Shown: positions 23,980-32,398 of the stretch, piece by piece
Numbering within the stretch: position 1 is the first letter of the stretch
Layout: the number at the start of each line of letters is the position of its first letter
NCBI GenBank assembly: GCA_027623815.1
Contig: JAQBUV010000021.1
Location: 1 to 35,047 of the forward strand
Direction of reading: 5' to 3'
From: Casp-Chloro-G3 sp002816715
GTDB taxonomy: Bacteria; Chloroflexota; Dehalococcoidia; Lucifugimonadales; UBA3495
DNA: 35,047 nucleotides
The notes under the pieces: generated by a model
Told to the model about the DNA's origin: nothing
Databases searched by the model: none
Seen by the model: only the letters and a program-made list of their open reading frames with translations
Position numbers and translations under genes: made by a program

Positions 23980-24903
23980 GTGCGGGTGATCGTCGTAGGA
24001 CTTGGGGTACAGGGGGCAAAAAGACGAGCTATCGCGGGTAGGGAAGTTGTCGCGACGGTTGATCCCGTTCATACCGAGGCAGATTACAAATCACTAACCG
24101 ACGTTCCCTTAGACGATTACGACGCTGCGTTGGTATGCACGCCCGACGACGCCAAGATCGAACTGCTGACCCACTTGTTGAATAACGGCAAGCACCTCCT
24201 GGTTGAAAAACCTCTGCTGGCGGCGAGCAATAGCGAGTTAGTTGGGCTGGCCAAAATAGCCCGTTCCAAAGGTGTGGCCTGCTATACGGCATATAATCAC
24301 CGTTTTGAACCCCACTTCCAACGCATGAAGCAATTGATTGATTCGGGGCGGCTGGGCAAGATTTACAGCCTGCGCATGTTCTACGGTAACGGCACCGCGC
24401 GTCTCGTCCGAAACTCGCCGTGGCGGGATCAGGGCGCTGGCGTGCTGCCCGACCTGGGGTCTCACCTGCTGGATACCGTGCTTTACTGGTTCGGCAAACC
24501 AGCAGCAGATTTTGAGATTTATTCTTGCAACCGCTTTGAGAACCTGTCATTCGACCATTTTTCCTTTGGGGCCAACGGGTCCCCGGTGCTCCAGTTGGAA
24601 GTGACATTGTTGAACTGGCGCAATCATTTCTACGCCGACGTGTTGGCCGAAAACGGCAGCGCGCACATTCAATCCCTATGCAAATGGGGCCCCACGACTT
24701 TCACCGTACGTGACCGCAAGCTACCCAGTGGCAGGCCCGACGAGGAAAAAACGACGTTGGTGCAACCCGATCCCACCTGGGAGTTGGAATACCAGCACTT
24801 TAAGGGGTTATCCGTGACCGGCGAAAGCAATATCGAGAACGACCTATGGATCAATTCTGTGCTTAACCAGCTTGGCGAACGCGCTCTGGTGGCGGCACGA
24901 TGA
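23980..24903 (+). CDS. Gfo/Idh/MocA-family oxidoreductase
   Basis: 307 residues. The N-terminal Rossmann motif VVGLGVQGAKR starts at residue 4, ALVCTPD and LLVEKPLL (the catalytic-type Lys of EKP) follow, and then a C-terminal alpha/beta domain. It oxidises or reduces a sugar hydroxyl with NAD(P). Translation starts at GTG 23980, 7 bp after the kinase fusion. Its stop overlaps the next ATG as ATGA. LmbZ of the lincosamide pathway belongs to the same family and sits in a comparable gene set. Confidence 0.92.
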   Translation: MRVIVVGLGVQGAKRRAIAGREVVATVDPVHTEADYKSLTDVPLDDYDAALVCTPDDAKIELLTHLLNNGKHLLVEKPLLAASNSELVGLAKIARSKGVACYTAYNHRFEPHFQRMKQLIDSGRLGKIYSLRMFYGNGTARLVRNSPWRDQGAGVLPDLGSHLLDTVLYWFGKPAADFEIYSCNRFENLSFDHFSFGANGSPVLQLEVTLLNWRNHFYADVLAENGSAHIQSLCKWGPTTFTVRDRKLPSGRPDEEKTTLVQPDPTWELEYQHFKGLSVTGESNIENDLWINSVLNQLGERALVAAR

Positions 24904-26192
24904 CCACGCCTGTTATCGGCTACGCGGGCATGACCCACCTGGGCCTCAACTCCGCGGTGGCCGCCGCCGAGAAGGGCTTCGAGATTGTCTGCTACGACCC
25001 CGACTCGCGGCACATCGCCCAGTTAGCGCGGAACGAGTTATCGATCGTCGAGCCGGACTTGTCTGAGTTGCTAAAGAAAAATAACGGCCGCATCAACTTT
25101 ACGGCCGACTTGTCGCAGCTAAAGTCATGCGACCTGGTTTACGTCGCATCGGACGTGGTAACCGATGATCTTGGACAGAGCGACCTTGAACCCATTGATG
25201 CGATGGTCGCTGAGGTAGCCACCGGAATGCGTCCCGACGCGGTAATGGTCGTCCTGAGTCAGGTTCCCCCCGGATTTACCAGGCGTCGGTTGCAGGCAGG
25301 CCGCCCAATGTATTACCAGGTGGAAACTTTGATCTTTGGCCAGGCGATTCAGCGAGCGCTTCACCCTGAACGCTTCATCGTCGGCTGCGCTGAACCCAAA
25401 GACTCCTTGCCCCCAGCGTTCGCCCAATTTCTGGAAAGCTTTGATTGCCCCATCCTACCAATGCGTTACGAAAGCGCGGAACTCGCCAAAATCTCGATCA
25501 ATATGTGCCTGGTTGCCTCCGTGAGTGTCGCCAATACGCTGGCCGAATTGTGCGAAAGCATCGGAGCCGACTGGTCGGAGATCGTGCCTTCGCTCAAGCT
25601 TGACCGTCGAATCGGCCAGTATTCCTACCTGGGGCCAGGCCTTGGCATTGGCGGCGGCAACCTGGAGCGCGATCTGGCAACGGTCTGCAACTTGGCCGAC
25701 CAGAATGGCACCGATGCCGGGGTGGTACGGGCCTGGATCGCCAACAGCAACCACCGCCGGGATTGGGTGCTGCGCAGTCTGTACCGCGAGGTCTTGTCCA
25801 AAACCGGCAATCCGGTCATCGCAGTGCTGGGCCTAGCCTACAAGCAAGACACGGATTCGACTAAGAACTCGCCATCGATAGCCCTGCTCGACCACCTGCA
25901 ATCATTTCAGGTGCGGGTATTCGACCCGGTGGTCCCGGCTTCAGCAGTGCCTAACCCCCAATGCCACGGCGCTGAATCCGAGTATGAAGCCTGCAAAGGG
26001 GCGGACGTGCTGGCAGTAATGACGCCGTGGCGTCAATTCAAAGACCTGGACCTTCGTGAGATTGCAAAAGCCATGCGCGGACGAGTAGTTCTGGACCCTT
26101 ACGGCGTATTCGACGCCCAGCAGTGCGGCGACGCCGGGCTTTCTCACCACACCCTTGGCGTCGGAGCTTTTGGCGTCGGAACGTTGGCTTAG
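24900..26192 (+). CDS. UDP-glucose/GDP-mannose dehydrogenase-like protein without the catalytic Cys
   Basis: 430 residues with the three family domains: NAD-binding (IGYAGMTHLG), central (ELAKISINMCL, with conserved Lys and Asn) and C-terminal UDP-binding (VLGLAYKQDTDSTKNSPS). In active dehydrogenases the nucleophile lies in GGSCFPKD. Here the segment reads GIGGGNLERD, with Asn254 in the place of Cys. The four-electron oxidation to a uronic acid therefore seems impossible; a single oxidation or redox epimerisation is more likely. LmbL of lincosamide synthesis is a relative by family. Confidence 0.92.
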   Translation: MTTPVIGYAGMTHLGLNSAVAAAEKGFEIVCYDPDSRHIAQLARNELSIVEPDLSELLKKNNGRINFTADLSQLKSCDLVYVASDVVTDDLGQSDLEPIDAMVAEVATGMRPDAVMVVLSQVPPGFTRRRLQAGRPMYYQVETLIFGQAIQRALHPERFIVGCAEPKDSLPPAFAQFLESFDCPILPMRYESAELAKISINMCLVASVSVANTLAELCESIGADWSEIVPSLKLDRRIGQYSYLGPGLGIGGGNLERDLATVCNLADQNGTDAGVVRAWIANSNHRRDWVLRSLYREVLSKTGNPVIAVLGLAYKQDTDSTKNSPSIALLDHLQSFQVRVFDPVVPASAVPNPQCHGAESEYEACKGADVLAVMTPWRQFKDLDLREIAKAMRGRVVLDPYGVFDAQQCGDAGLSHHTLGVGAFGVGTLA

Positions 26193-26210
26193 CCGCACGG
26201 CAGAGATACC

Positions 26211-27095
26211 ATGATTTCACACCAGAACCAAAGTCCCGCAAAACCTTCTCGCGTGGCGCTGATCGGCGCTCATGGATTCATCGGTGGTGCGGTCCAACGG
26301 AGGCTGGATACGGAAGCGATCCCTACCCTGGCGCTGGGATCAGCCGACATTGACCTTTTGGATTCCTCGGCTTCTGACCGGCTTGCCGAGATACTGCGTC
26401 CGGATGACGCTGTGGTGATGCTGGCCGCGCTCACCCCCGACAAGGGCCGCGACATTGCCACCCTGATGAAGAATCTACAGATGATGCAGGCTGTTTGCGC
26501 GGCAATTGAGAAATCTGGTTGTGCCCACCTGATCTATTTCAGTTCCGACGCGGTTTACGACAGCGGTGTGAGCCGGGTCACTGAAGAGACCCCGGCCTCC
26601 CCAAGGGATCTCTACGGTACCATGCATCACACCCGAGAAATTATGGCCCGCAGCCTGAGCCAAGTCCCAGTGCTGGTGTTGCGCCCGACGGTGGTCTATG
26701 GCCTGGATGATACCCACAACTCCTACGGGCCTAACCGCTTTCGCCGTGTCGCCAAAAATGACGGGAAGATCACCCTCTTTGGCGGAGGCGAGGAGACGCG
26801 GGATCATGTCCATGTGGACGACATTGCCGCTCTTACCGTGCGATGCCTGCTCCATAAAAGCACTGGCTTGCTCAATGCCGCTACTGGCATTTCCACCTCG
26901 TTTTACGATGTCGCGGAAATGGTCGCGAAACAGTTTGGCGACAGCATTGAAATCGTCACCACGCCCCGAGCCAATCCCATCACGCATCGCCACTACGACG
27001 TAACCAACCTAATCAAGGCGTTCCCGGATTTCCGATTCATGGCGCTGGCTGATGGTATCGCGCTGGTGCATCAAGAATCGTTGGTGAAGGCGTGA
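26211..27095 (+). CDS. SDR sugar reductase/epimerase with His replacing the YxxxK lysine
   Basis: 294 residues. IGAHGFIGG NAD loop, MLAALTPDKG, and FSSDAVY for the Ser/Thr position. Tyr135 lies in LYGTMHHTRE, so the residue four positions on is His139 instead of Lys. The remainder (RPTVVYG, RDHVHVDD) is standard for the family. It may be a reductase or epimerase late in the pathway. A short 18-bp gap separates it from the upstream gene. Confidence 0.88.
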   Translation: MISHQNQSPAKPSRVALIGAHGFIGGAVQRRLDTEAIPTLALGSADIDLLDSSASDRLAEILRPDDAVVMLAALTPDKGRDIATLMKNLQMMQAVCAAIEKSGCAHLIYFSSDAVYDSGVSRVTEETPASPRDLYGTMHHTREIMARSLSQVPVLVLRPTVVYGLDDTHNSYGPNRFRRVAKNDGKITLFGGGEETRDHVHVDDIAALTVRCLLHKSTGLLNAATGISTSFYDVAEMVAKQFGDSIEIVTTPRANPITHRHYDVTNLIKAFPDFRFMALADGIALVHQESLVKA

Positions 27096-27226
27096 TGAGC
27101 GGCTTTAGCCCGTCGGCGGTGAGCCTTTGACAAGTTCGGGACAAGATTGTCGAAGCATGCACCCAGGCAGCACCCGATTTTTGGTATGGCTGCACGGATA
27201 TCCAATACAAGAAACCGGCTCCAGCC
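27096..27226 (+). other. Ambiguous 131-bp stretch before the cupin-ThDP gene
   Basis: An ATG at 27095 overlaps the previous stop as TGATG and is in frame with the cupin-ThDP gene, but a TGA at 27128-27130 interrupts it after 11 codons. From 27131 to 27226 the frame is open. CTTTGACAA/TTGTCGAAG can form a 9-bp stem around that TGA. This may be an inactivated N-terminus, a short coupling peptide, or plain spacer. Confidence 0.4.
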
Positions 27227-29845
27227 ATGATTAAGAGATTCAGCCTGACCGAGCGGGACCGGCAGGAAATCAAGAAGCTAAACATCAGCCCCTTAGCCAT
27301 TCAAGACGATCATTACGATTATTCCAAAGTCGTCGTGAAGAAGCCTTGGGGTTATGAATATTTAATCTTTGCAAATGATGAGATCGCCGTCTGGGTACTC
27401 TATCTAAAATCCGGCGCCCAGACATCAATGCACTGCCACCCCAACAAAAAAACCTCCCTGGTGGTGCTGGAAGGAAAGGTCAGTTGTTCCACCATCACCG
27501 GACAGGTGGAGCGTCGGGCGGGCGAGGGGTTATTGATCGAAAAAGGCGCCTTTCACCAAACCACAACAACCTCAGAAACGGGCGCTTTCGTCATGGAGAT
27601 CGAGACACCGGTCAATAAACGGGATCTGGTGCGGCTCAAGGACAAATACGGGCGGGCGGGTCAAGGTTACGAGACCGAAGATCAGCATTCCCTTGAAACC
27701 CAAAATTACAATTACATGTCGTTCCAGAGCCTGGGAATACAGCACAACCTGAAAAAGCGATACGGACAGTGTTCAATGACCTTCAAAAAACTGTCCGATG
27801 AGAGAATCCTGGACGAAATCCTGGAACTCAACTCCGAGGATGTCATCTGCCTGCTCAAAGGGCTGCTCCTCGACTCCTCTAACCAATCGGTCGTGGCAGT
27901 TGGCGATACGATGACGGTCGATGCCCTCAGGCAATGTGGCCGGCTCCATGTCAGTAAGAATACCGAAATGCTGACCATCAAGAAGATTGACCGCATTGTC
28001 AAAATTTCAGATTGCATTGCCTCTATTCTGAGCGAGAACAACATCAATCCGGTCTTTATCGTCCCTGGGGAAGCAAATGTTCATCTGCTGGACTCCATTG
28101 GCAGGCATGAGGATTTGAGCTTCGTTTGCCCTCAAAACGAAAAAAGCGCCTCTCTGGCCGTGGAATCGTTTTGCAAGCTGCGCTCGGGCTTAGGGGCGTT
28201 GGTGGTCTCGTCGGGAGCCGCCGCCGCCAATACTCTCCCCGGTGTGGCAAATGCCTGGGTGGACTCGGTTCCCATGCTGGTGATATCCGGCCAGGCGCGA
28301 ACCGACCAGGATACCGACGGCCGGGTCCGGCAGCTAGGCAACAAAGAATTGAACGTTGTCGATCTGGTCAAGCCCATGACCAAGTATGCCGTTAAGGTCA
28401 CCGATCCGACCACGATCCGGTATCATCTGGAAAAGGCCCTCTACCTGGCCACTGATGGAAGACCGGGGCCAGTTTGGATTGACCTGCCCATCGACATTCA
28501 AGGGATGGTCGTTGATGAAGAAGAACTGCAACGGTTCGATCCCAAAGAATTGGATTCAGTTGCCACAGCACCAATCAGCAAGTTTCACCAGCAAATTCCA
28601 CAGGTTCTCGATCTCCTCACGCAGTCGTCCCGTCCCGTAATTCTGGCGGGTAGCGGGATCCGACATGCCAAGGCGACCGAGGAATTTTTCGAATTGGTCG
28701 ACCGGCTTGGAATCCCGGTGCTCACCAGCCGCCGTGGCGCAGACCTGGTACCGGATGATCACCCCTACTTTTTTGGACGGCCCGGCACCTATGGCCAACG
28801 AAGCGCCAACTTCGTCATTCAGAATTGCGATTTATTGATCAGCATCGGTTCACGCCTATCAATTCCTCTGGTGGGCCGGAACACCAAGGCCTTTGCAAGG
28901 GCAGCCCGTAAGGTTGTGGTGGACATAGACCCCAACGAACTGGAAAAACCGACGCTACAGCCAGACCTTCCCATTGCCATGGACGCTGGACAGTTTATCA
29001 GAGAGTGTCTGTCGCTCTTACCTGATTCCCATGCTGCCACCAATGCCCCGGCTTATGCCCCCTGGATAGAACGCTGCCGGCAATGGCGCATGAAATTTCC
29101 ACCGGATTCCTATGCTGGCCCGTCACTCCCGTCTGACCCACCAGCAGACTCACCGGATAATGGCCTTATCTATCCCGTTTCAATTCTCAAAGCCCTCTCC
29201 GGGGAGCTAGGAGAGAATGATGTTCTAGTGGCCGATGGCGGGGCGACCTTGATTTACACACTGTCGGGCTTTAGGTTCAAGCAAGGCCAAAGGTTGATCA
29301 GTTCCACGGGCTTGGAACTGCCCGGTTTTGCCTTGGCCGGGGCTATCGGCGCCAGCGTGGCCAGAGACCGGGGGCCGGTGGTTTGTCTCTGCGAGGACCG
29401 TGGCTTTCAGATCAGTATTCAAGACCTGCAAACCATTGTAGACTACCGGTTGCCGATCAAAGTGCTCATTTTTAAAAGCAAGGGCCACTCCATAATTAGA
29501 AATATCCAGCGGGACTACTTTGGCGGCCGCTTTGTTGGAACCGATCAGGAGATACGCCTCGGTTCCGCTCCACTGATTCAAATCGCCAAGACTTTCGGCT
29601 TTCCGACTTTTGAGGCGGCCCGCGCCGAACAACTCACTTCAACCATACAAGAGTGGCTCACCGTAGAGGGTCCGGCGGTACTTGAAATCCAGGTAGAGGA
29701 CGATCAAGACAAGATACCCCGTCCAGGATTCACGATTGGAGACGACCAACACTGGGTCGCCAAACCCTTGGAAGATATGTATCCCTTCTTGGACCGCCAG
29801 ACATTGGCAGAAAACATGGTGATCGACATGCTCCCAGAGGACTAA
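27227..29845 (+). CDS. Cupin-ThDP fusion: mannose-6-P-isomerase-like cupin plus acetolactate-synthase-like domain
   Basis: 872 residues. Residues 1-155 are a cupin with metal-ligand pattern (SMHCHPNKK, His69/His71; His110) like type II mannose-6-phosphate isomerases; 156-255 look like a second, degenerate cupin. Residues 260-870 are a ThDP enzyme of acetolactate-synthase layout. Its PYR domain keeps the catalytic-type Glu305 (QNEKSAS), but the PP domain reads EDRG (723-726) and FKS (749-751) where the cofactor motif is GDG...NN. Metal-ThDP binding is therefore doubtful. The C-terminal tail (LEDMYPFLD...ENM) is shared with the next gene. No ribosome-binding site precedes ATG 27227. Confidence 0.9.
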   Translation: MIKRFSLTERDRQEIKKLNISPLAIQDDHYDYSKVVVKKPWGYEYLIFANDEIAVWVLYLKSGAQTSMHCHPNKKTSLVVLEGKVSCSTITGQVERRAGEGLLIEKGAFHQTTTTSETGAFVMEIETPVNKRDLVRLKDKYGRAGQGYETEDQHSLETQNYNYMSFQSLGIQHNLKKRYGQCSMTFKKLSDERILDEILELNSEDVICLLKGLLLDSSNQSVVAVGDTMTVDALRQCGRLHVSKNTEMLTIKKIDRIVKISDCIASILSENNINPVFIVPGEANVHLLDSIGRHEDLSFVCPQNEKSASLAVESFCKLRSGLGALVVSSGAAAANTLPGVANAWVDSVPMLVISGQARTDQDTDGRVRQLGNKELNVVDLVKPMTKYAVKVTDPTTIRYHLEKALYLATDGRPGPVWIDLPIDIQGMVVDEEELQRFDPKELDSVATAPISKFHQQIPQVLDLLTQSSRPVILAGSGIRHAKATEEFFELVDRLGIPVLTSRRGADLVPDDHPYFFGRPGTYGQRSANFVIQNCDLLISIGSRLSIPLVGRNTKAFARAARKVVVDIDPNELEKPTLQPDLPIAMDAGQFIRECLSLLPDSHAATNAPAYAPWIERCRQWRMKFPPDSYAGPSLPSDPPADSPDNGLIYPVSILKALSGELGENDVLVADGGATLIYTLSGFRFKQGQRLISSTGLELPGFALAGAIGASVARDRGPVVCLCEDRGFQISIQDLQTIVDYRLPIKVLIFKSKGHSIIRNIQRDYFGGRFVGTDQEIRLGSAPLIQIAKTFGFPTFEAARAEQLTSTIQEWLTVEGPAVLEIQVEDDQDKIPRPGFTIGDDQHWVAKPLEDMYPFLDRQTLAENMVIDMLPED

Positions 29846-29863
29846 GCAAAAGGAATCAGTGTC

Positions 29864-31666
29864 ATGCGCGTTGCCGATTACGTAATAGAATTTTTTGAGA
29901 ATCAAGGCGTGGATCACGTCTTCACCGTTACTGGCGGAGGATCGATCTTTCTCTGTGACGCCTTGGGAATGGCCAAGAAGATGAAATACATCGCCTGCCA
30001 TCACGAGCAGGCGGCGTCCATGGCCACCGAGGCCTATGCTCGTGTCCGGCAAGGATTGGGAGTCACTCTGGTAACTTCAGGCCCCGGGGGCACAAATTGT
30101 GTCACGGGCGTAGCAGGCTCCTGGCTGGACCATGTCCCCCACGTAACTATCTCGGGTCAGGTCTTTCTAGGCCAAACCATCGTCAACCATCCTGGCTTGA
30201 GAACGCTGGGCGTCCAGGAGATCAACATCGTCGATATCGTACGGCCCATCACCAAATACGCCGTCATGGTCAAAGACGCCCACGAGATTAGATACCACCT
30301 GGAAAAGGCCGTCTATCTGGCAACTCACGGACGGCCTGGGCCTACGTGGATCGATATCCCGGCCAACATCCAGAACGCAAACGTCGATCCGGCAACGTTG
30401 ACCGGATTCGACCCCAAAGAATGTGAACTCAGCCTGGACCCGGATCTAGCAGAAAAAGTAGCCGAAGTTGTGAAACTGTTGGAATCGGCGAGGCGGCCAC
30501 TGGTTCACGTCGGACAGGGAGTACGGATAGCTCAAGCTGAGGATGAGTTCTTCAACCTGGTAGAACAATACCGGCTGCCCTTTGTCACCGCCAGAAACGC
30601 CAACGACATTGCAGATTCAGACCATGAACTTTATGCCGGTCGGCCGGGGACTTTTGCCCAACGTGGAGCCAACTTCGCAGTGCAAACCTCGGACCTATAT
30701 CTCGCCATCGGCACGCGCCTCTCGCTGGCCCAAACTGGCTACAACGCGGATGACTATGCGCGAAACGCCAAGGTCATCATGGTCGATATCGACCAGGCGG
30801 AGTTGGATAAAGACACCGTGAATCTGCATCTGAAGATTCAAACCGACGCGAAGCTCTTCTTGGCAGAATTGAGCCGCCAGCTTGCCCAAACTGAGTTGAA
30901 TGGCGAACAGTGGAGTCCATGGCTCACACAGTGTCAGCAGTGGCAGGAAAAATATCCGGTGGTCTTACCTGAATATCGGGAACAAATCGGTAGCGTTAAC
31001 TCCTATCATTTCGTCGACGTTTTGTCGGACGCGCTCACCTCCAATGACGTGGTCGTCACCGATATGGGTTTTGCCTTTCAGAATATCCATCAAGCATTTC
31101 GCGTGAAAAAGGGGCAGAGGGTTTTCACCAACTGCGGCCTTGCTTCCATGGGCTGGGGTCTGCCGGCGGCGGTGGGAGCTTGTCTGGGCAGTGGACGCAA
31201 GCGAACGGTTTGTGTTGCTGGTGAGGGCGGGCTGATGATGACAATCCAGGAGTTGGCTACGGTCCAGCATAACCGCCTGCCGGTCAAGATCTTTGTGCTG
31301 AATAACGGCGGTTATCTCACGATCAAGCAAACCCAGGAGCTTGGTTTTGAGAAGCGGTATATGGGAATCGACGGTGATTCTGGCCTCTCCTTCCCCGACT
31401 TCATGAAACTAGCCGAGGCCCACGGCATCAAGGGGGTGCGCCTCACGTCTCATCAGAATCTGAAGCAGCAACTCGAAGCAATAATGGAGCACGACGGGCC
31501 AGTTTTCTGTGAGATCATGATGGACACCGAGCAGATGCAGGCCCCCAAGGCGATCAACCGGCGAAACGAAGACGGAACCATGAAGCAAACGCCGCTGGAA
31601 GACAGTTATCCATTTTTGGATCCTTCTGAAATAAAAGAGAACATGGACATAGCCAACAGGCTATGA
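29864..31666 (+). CDS. ThDP-dependent enzyme, acetolactate-synthase-like
   Basis: 600 residues. PYR domain with catalytic Glu48 (CHHEQAAS) and SGPGGTN; central domain (HVGQGVRIAQ...GRPGTFAQRGANF); PP domain with GEGG at 453-456, Asp of the usual GDG being Glu, and LNN about 25 residues later. It is probably the catalytic partner of the upstream fusion. In sugar clusters, relatives such as YerE add a two-carbon unit to a keto sugar. Flavin and regulatory-subunit needs are unknown. It begins 18 bp after the fusion gene. Confidence 0.9.
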   Translation: MRVADYVIEFFENQGVDHVFTVTGGGSIFLCDALGMAKKMKYIACHHEQAASMATEAYARVRQGLGVTLVTSGPGGTNCVTGVAGSWLDHVPHVTISGQVFLGQTIVNHPGLRTLGVQEINIVDIVRPITKYAVMVKDAHEIRYHLEKAVYLATHGRPGPTWIDIPANIQNANVDPATLTGFDPKECELSLDPDLAEKVAEVVKLLESARRPLVHVGQGVRIAQAEDEFFNLVEQYRLPFVTARNANDIADSDHELYAGRPGTFAQRGANFAVQTSDLYLAIGTRLSLAQTGYNADDYARNAKVIMVDIDQAELDKDTVNLHLKIQTDAKLFLAELSRQLAQTELNGEQWSPWLTQCQQWQEKYPVVLPEYREQIGSVNSYHFVDVLSDALTSNDVVVTDMGFAFQNIHQAFRVKKGQRVFTNCGLASMGWGLPAAVGACLGSGRKRTVCVAGEGGLMMTIQELATVQHNRLPVKIFVLNNGGYLTIKQTQELGFEKRYMGIDGDSGLSFPDFMKLAEAHGIKGVRLTSHQNLKQQLEAIMEHDGPVFCEIMMDTEQMQAPKAINRRNEDGTMKQTPLEDSYPFLDPSEIKENMDIANRL

Positions 31667-31676
31667 ACTTGTTATA

Positions 31677-31853
31677 AGAACGCCTAACAAAATGAAAAGT
31701 CTTGCTATAAGCTTGGGAACAACTGAGCCTCATCTCGTCGCTCCGGCGAAAGCCGGAGTCCAGAAACGTATGCTGTGAAGGGGTCTCTGGATTCCGGCCT
31801 TCGCCGGAATGACGGAGTCTCACTTCAATGCCGCTCATTTTGTTAGGGATTCT
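31677..31853. mobile_element. MITE-like element with 19-bp terminal inverted repeats
   Basis: The left end 31677-31695 and the right end 31835-31853 match as inverted repeats at 17 of 19 positions, including a perfect 13-bp core CCTAACAAAATGA/TCATTTTGTTAGG. Between them lie two hairpins, CTCCGGC-GAAA-GCCGGAG (31741-31758) and ATTCCGGC-CTTC-GCCGGAAT (31791-31810), of the same family as 15886-15958. There is no ORF inside and no clear target duplication. It also ends the sugar transcript and may terminate it. Confidence 0.6.
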
Positions 31854-31882
31854 AACTCACTGATGAATTGGAGGATAATGAC

Positions 31883-32398
31883 ATGCCAGGAAAGGCACTT
31901 ATAATCACAGGAAGGCAGGTCCAGGACCACGAGTACATCTATCCCTATTACCGGCTTCAGGAAGAGGGCTATGACGTTGACGTTGCGGTTAGAGGGAAAG
32001 AAACCGTGCAGACATTCTACGGGGTCAGGGTGGAACCAACCAAAGACATCCCCGAACTGAAGGTGGCCGACTACGAAGTCCTGGTTCTCCCCGGTGGCGC
32101 AAAAGCGATGGAATACATGCGGCAGGATCAGGAAATCTTGGATTTCATATCTGCCTACCATGCCTCTGGAAAGGTGATCGGTTCAATCTGTCACGCCGGA
32201 CAGCTACTAATCTCCGCCAAGATCGTCAAGGGCAGGAAGGTGTCCGGCTACTACAGTATCAAGGATGATATCAACAATGCTGGCGGCACCTATGTTGATG
32301 CGCCCTTTGTCACCGACGACCGGATCGTTTCCTGTCCTCACTACAAGCACCTCGGCCCCTGGATGAAAGAAGTGATCAAGCAGGCCAAAGCAAACTAA
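31883..32398 (+). CDS. DJ-1/PfpI-family protein
   Basis: 171 residues of a flavodoxin-like DJ-1/PfpI domain. The nucleophile elbow is SICHAG with Cys-His, and VLPGGAKAMEYMRQD carries the loop Glu/Gly region. Members are glyoxalases, deglycases, amidases or peptidases; the exact activity is open. ATG 31883 was chosen because GGAGG lies 8 nt upstream. Its stop codon overlaps the next ATG as TAATG, so it forms a small operon with the HAD gene. Confidence 0.9.
   Translation: MPGKALIITGRQVQDHEYIYPYYRLQEEGYDVDVAVRGKETVQTFYGVRVEPTKDIPELKVADYEVLVLPGGAKAMEYMRQDQEILDFISAYHASGKVIGSICHAGQLLISAKIVKGRKVSGYYSIKDDINNAGGTYVDAPFVTDDRIVSCPHYKHLGPWMKEVIKQAKAN

Noticed and set aside
27128..27160. TGA at 27128 as a selenocysteine codon
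   Set aside because: The downstream stem is only 4-5 bp with its loop about 13 nt from the TGA, below the usual bacterial SECIS distance, and no family supports Sec there.
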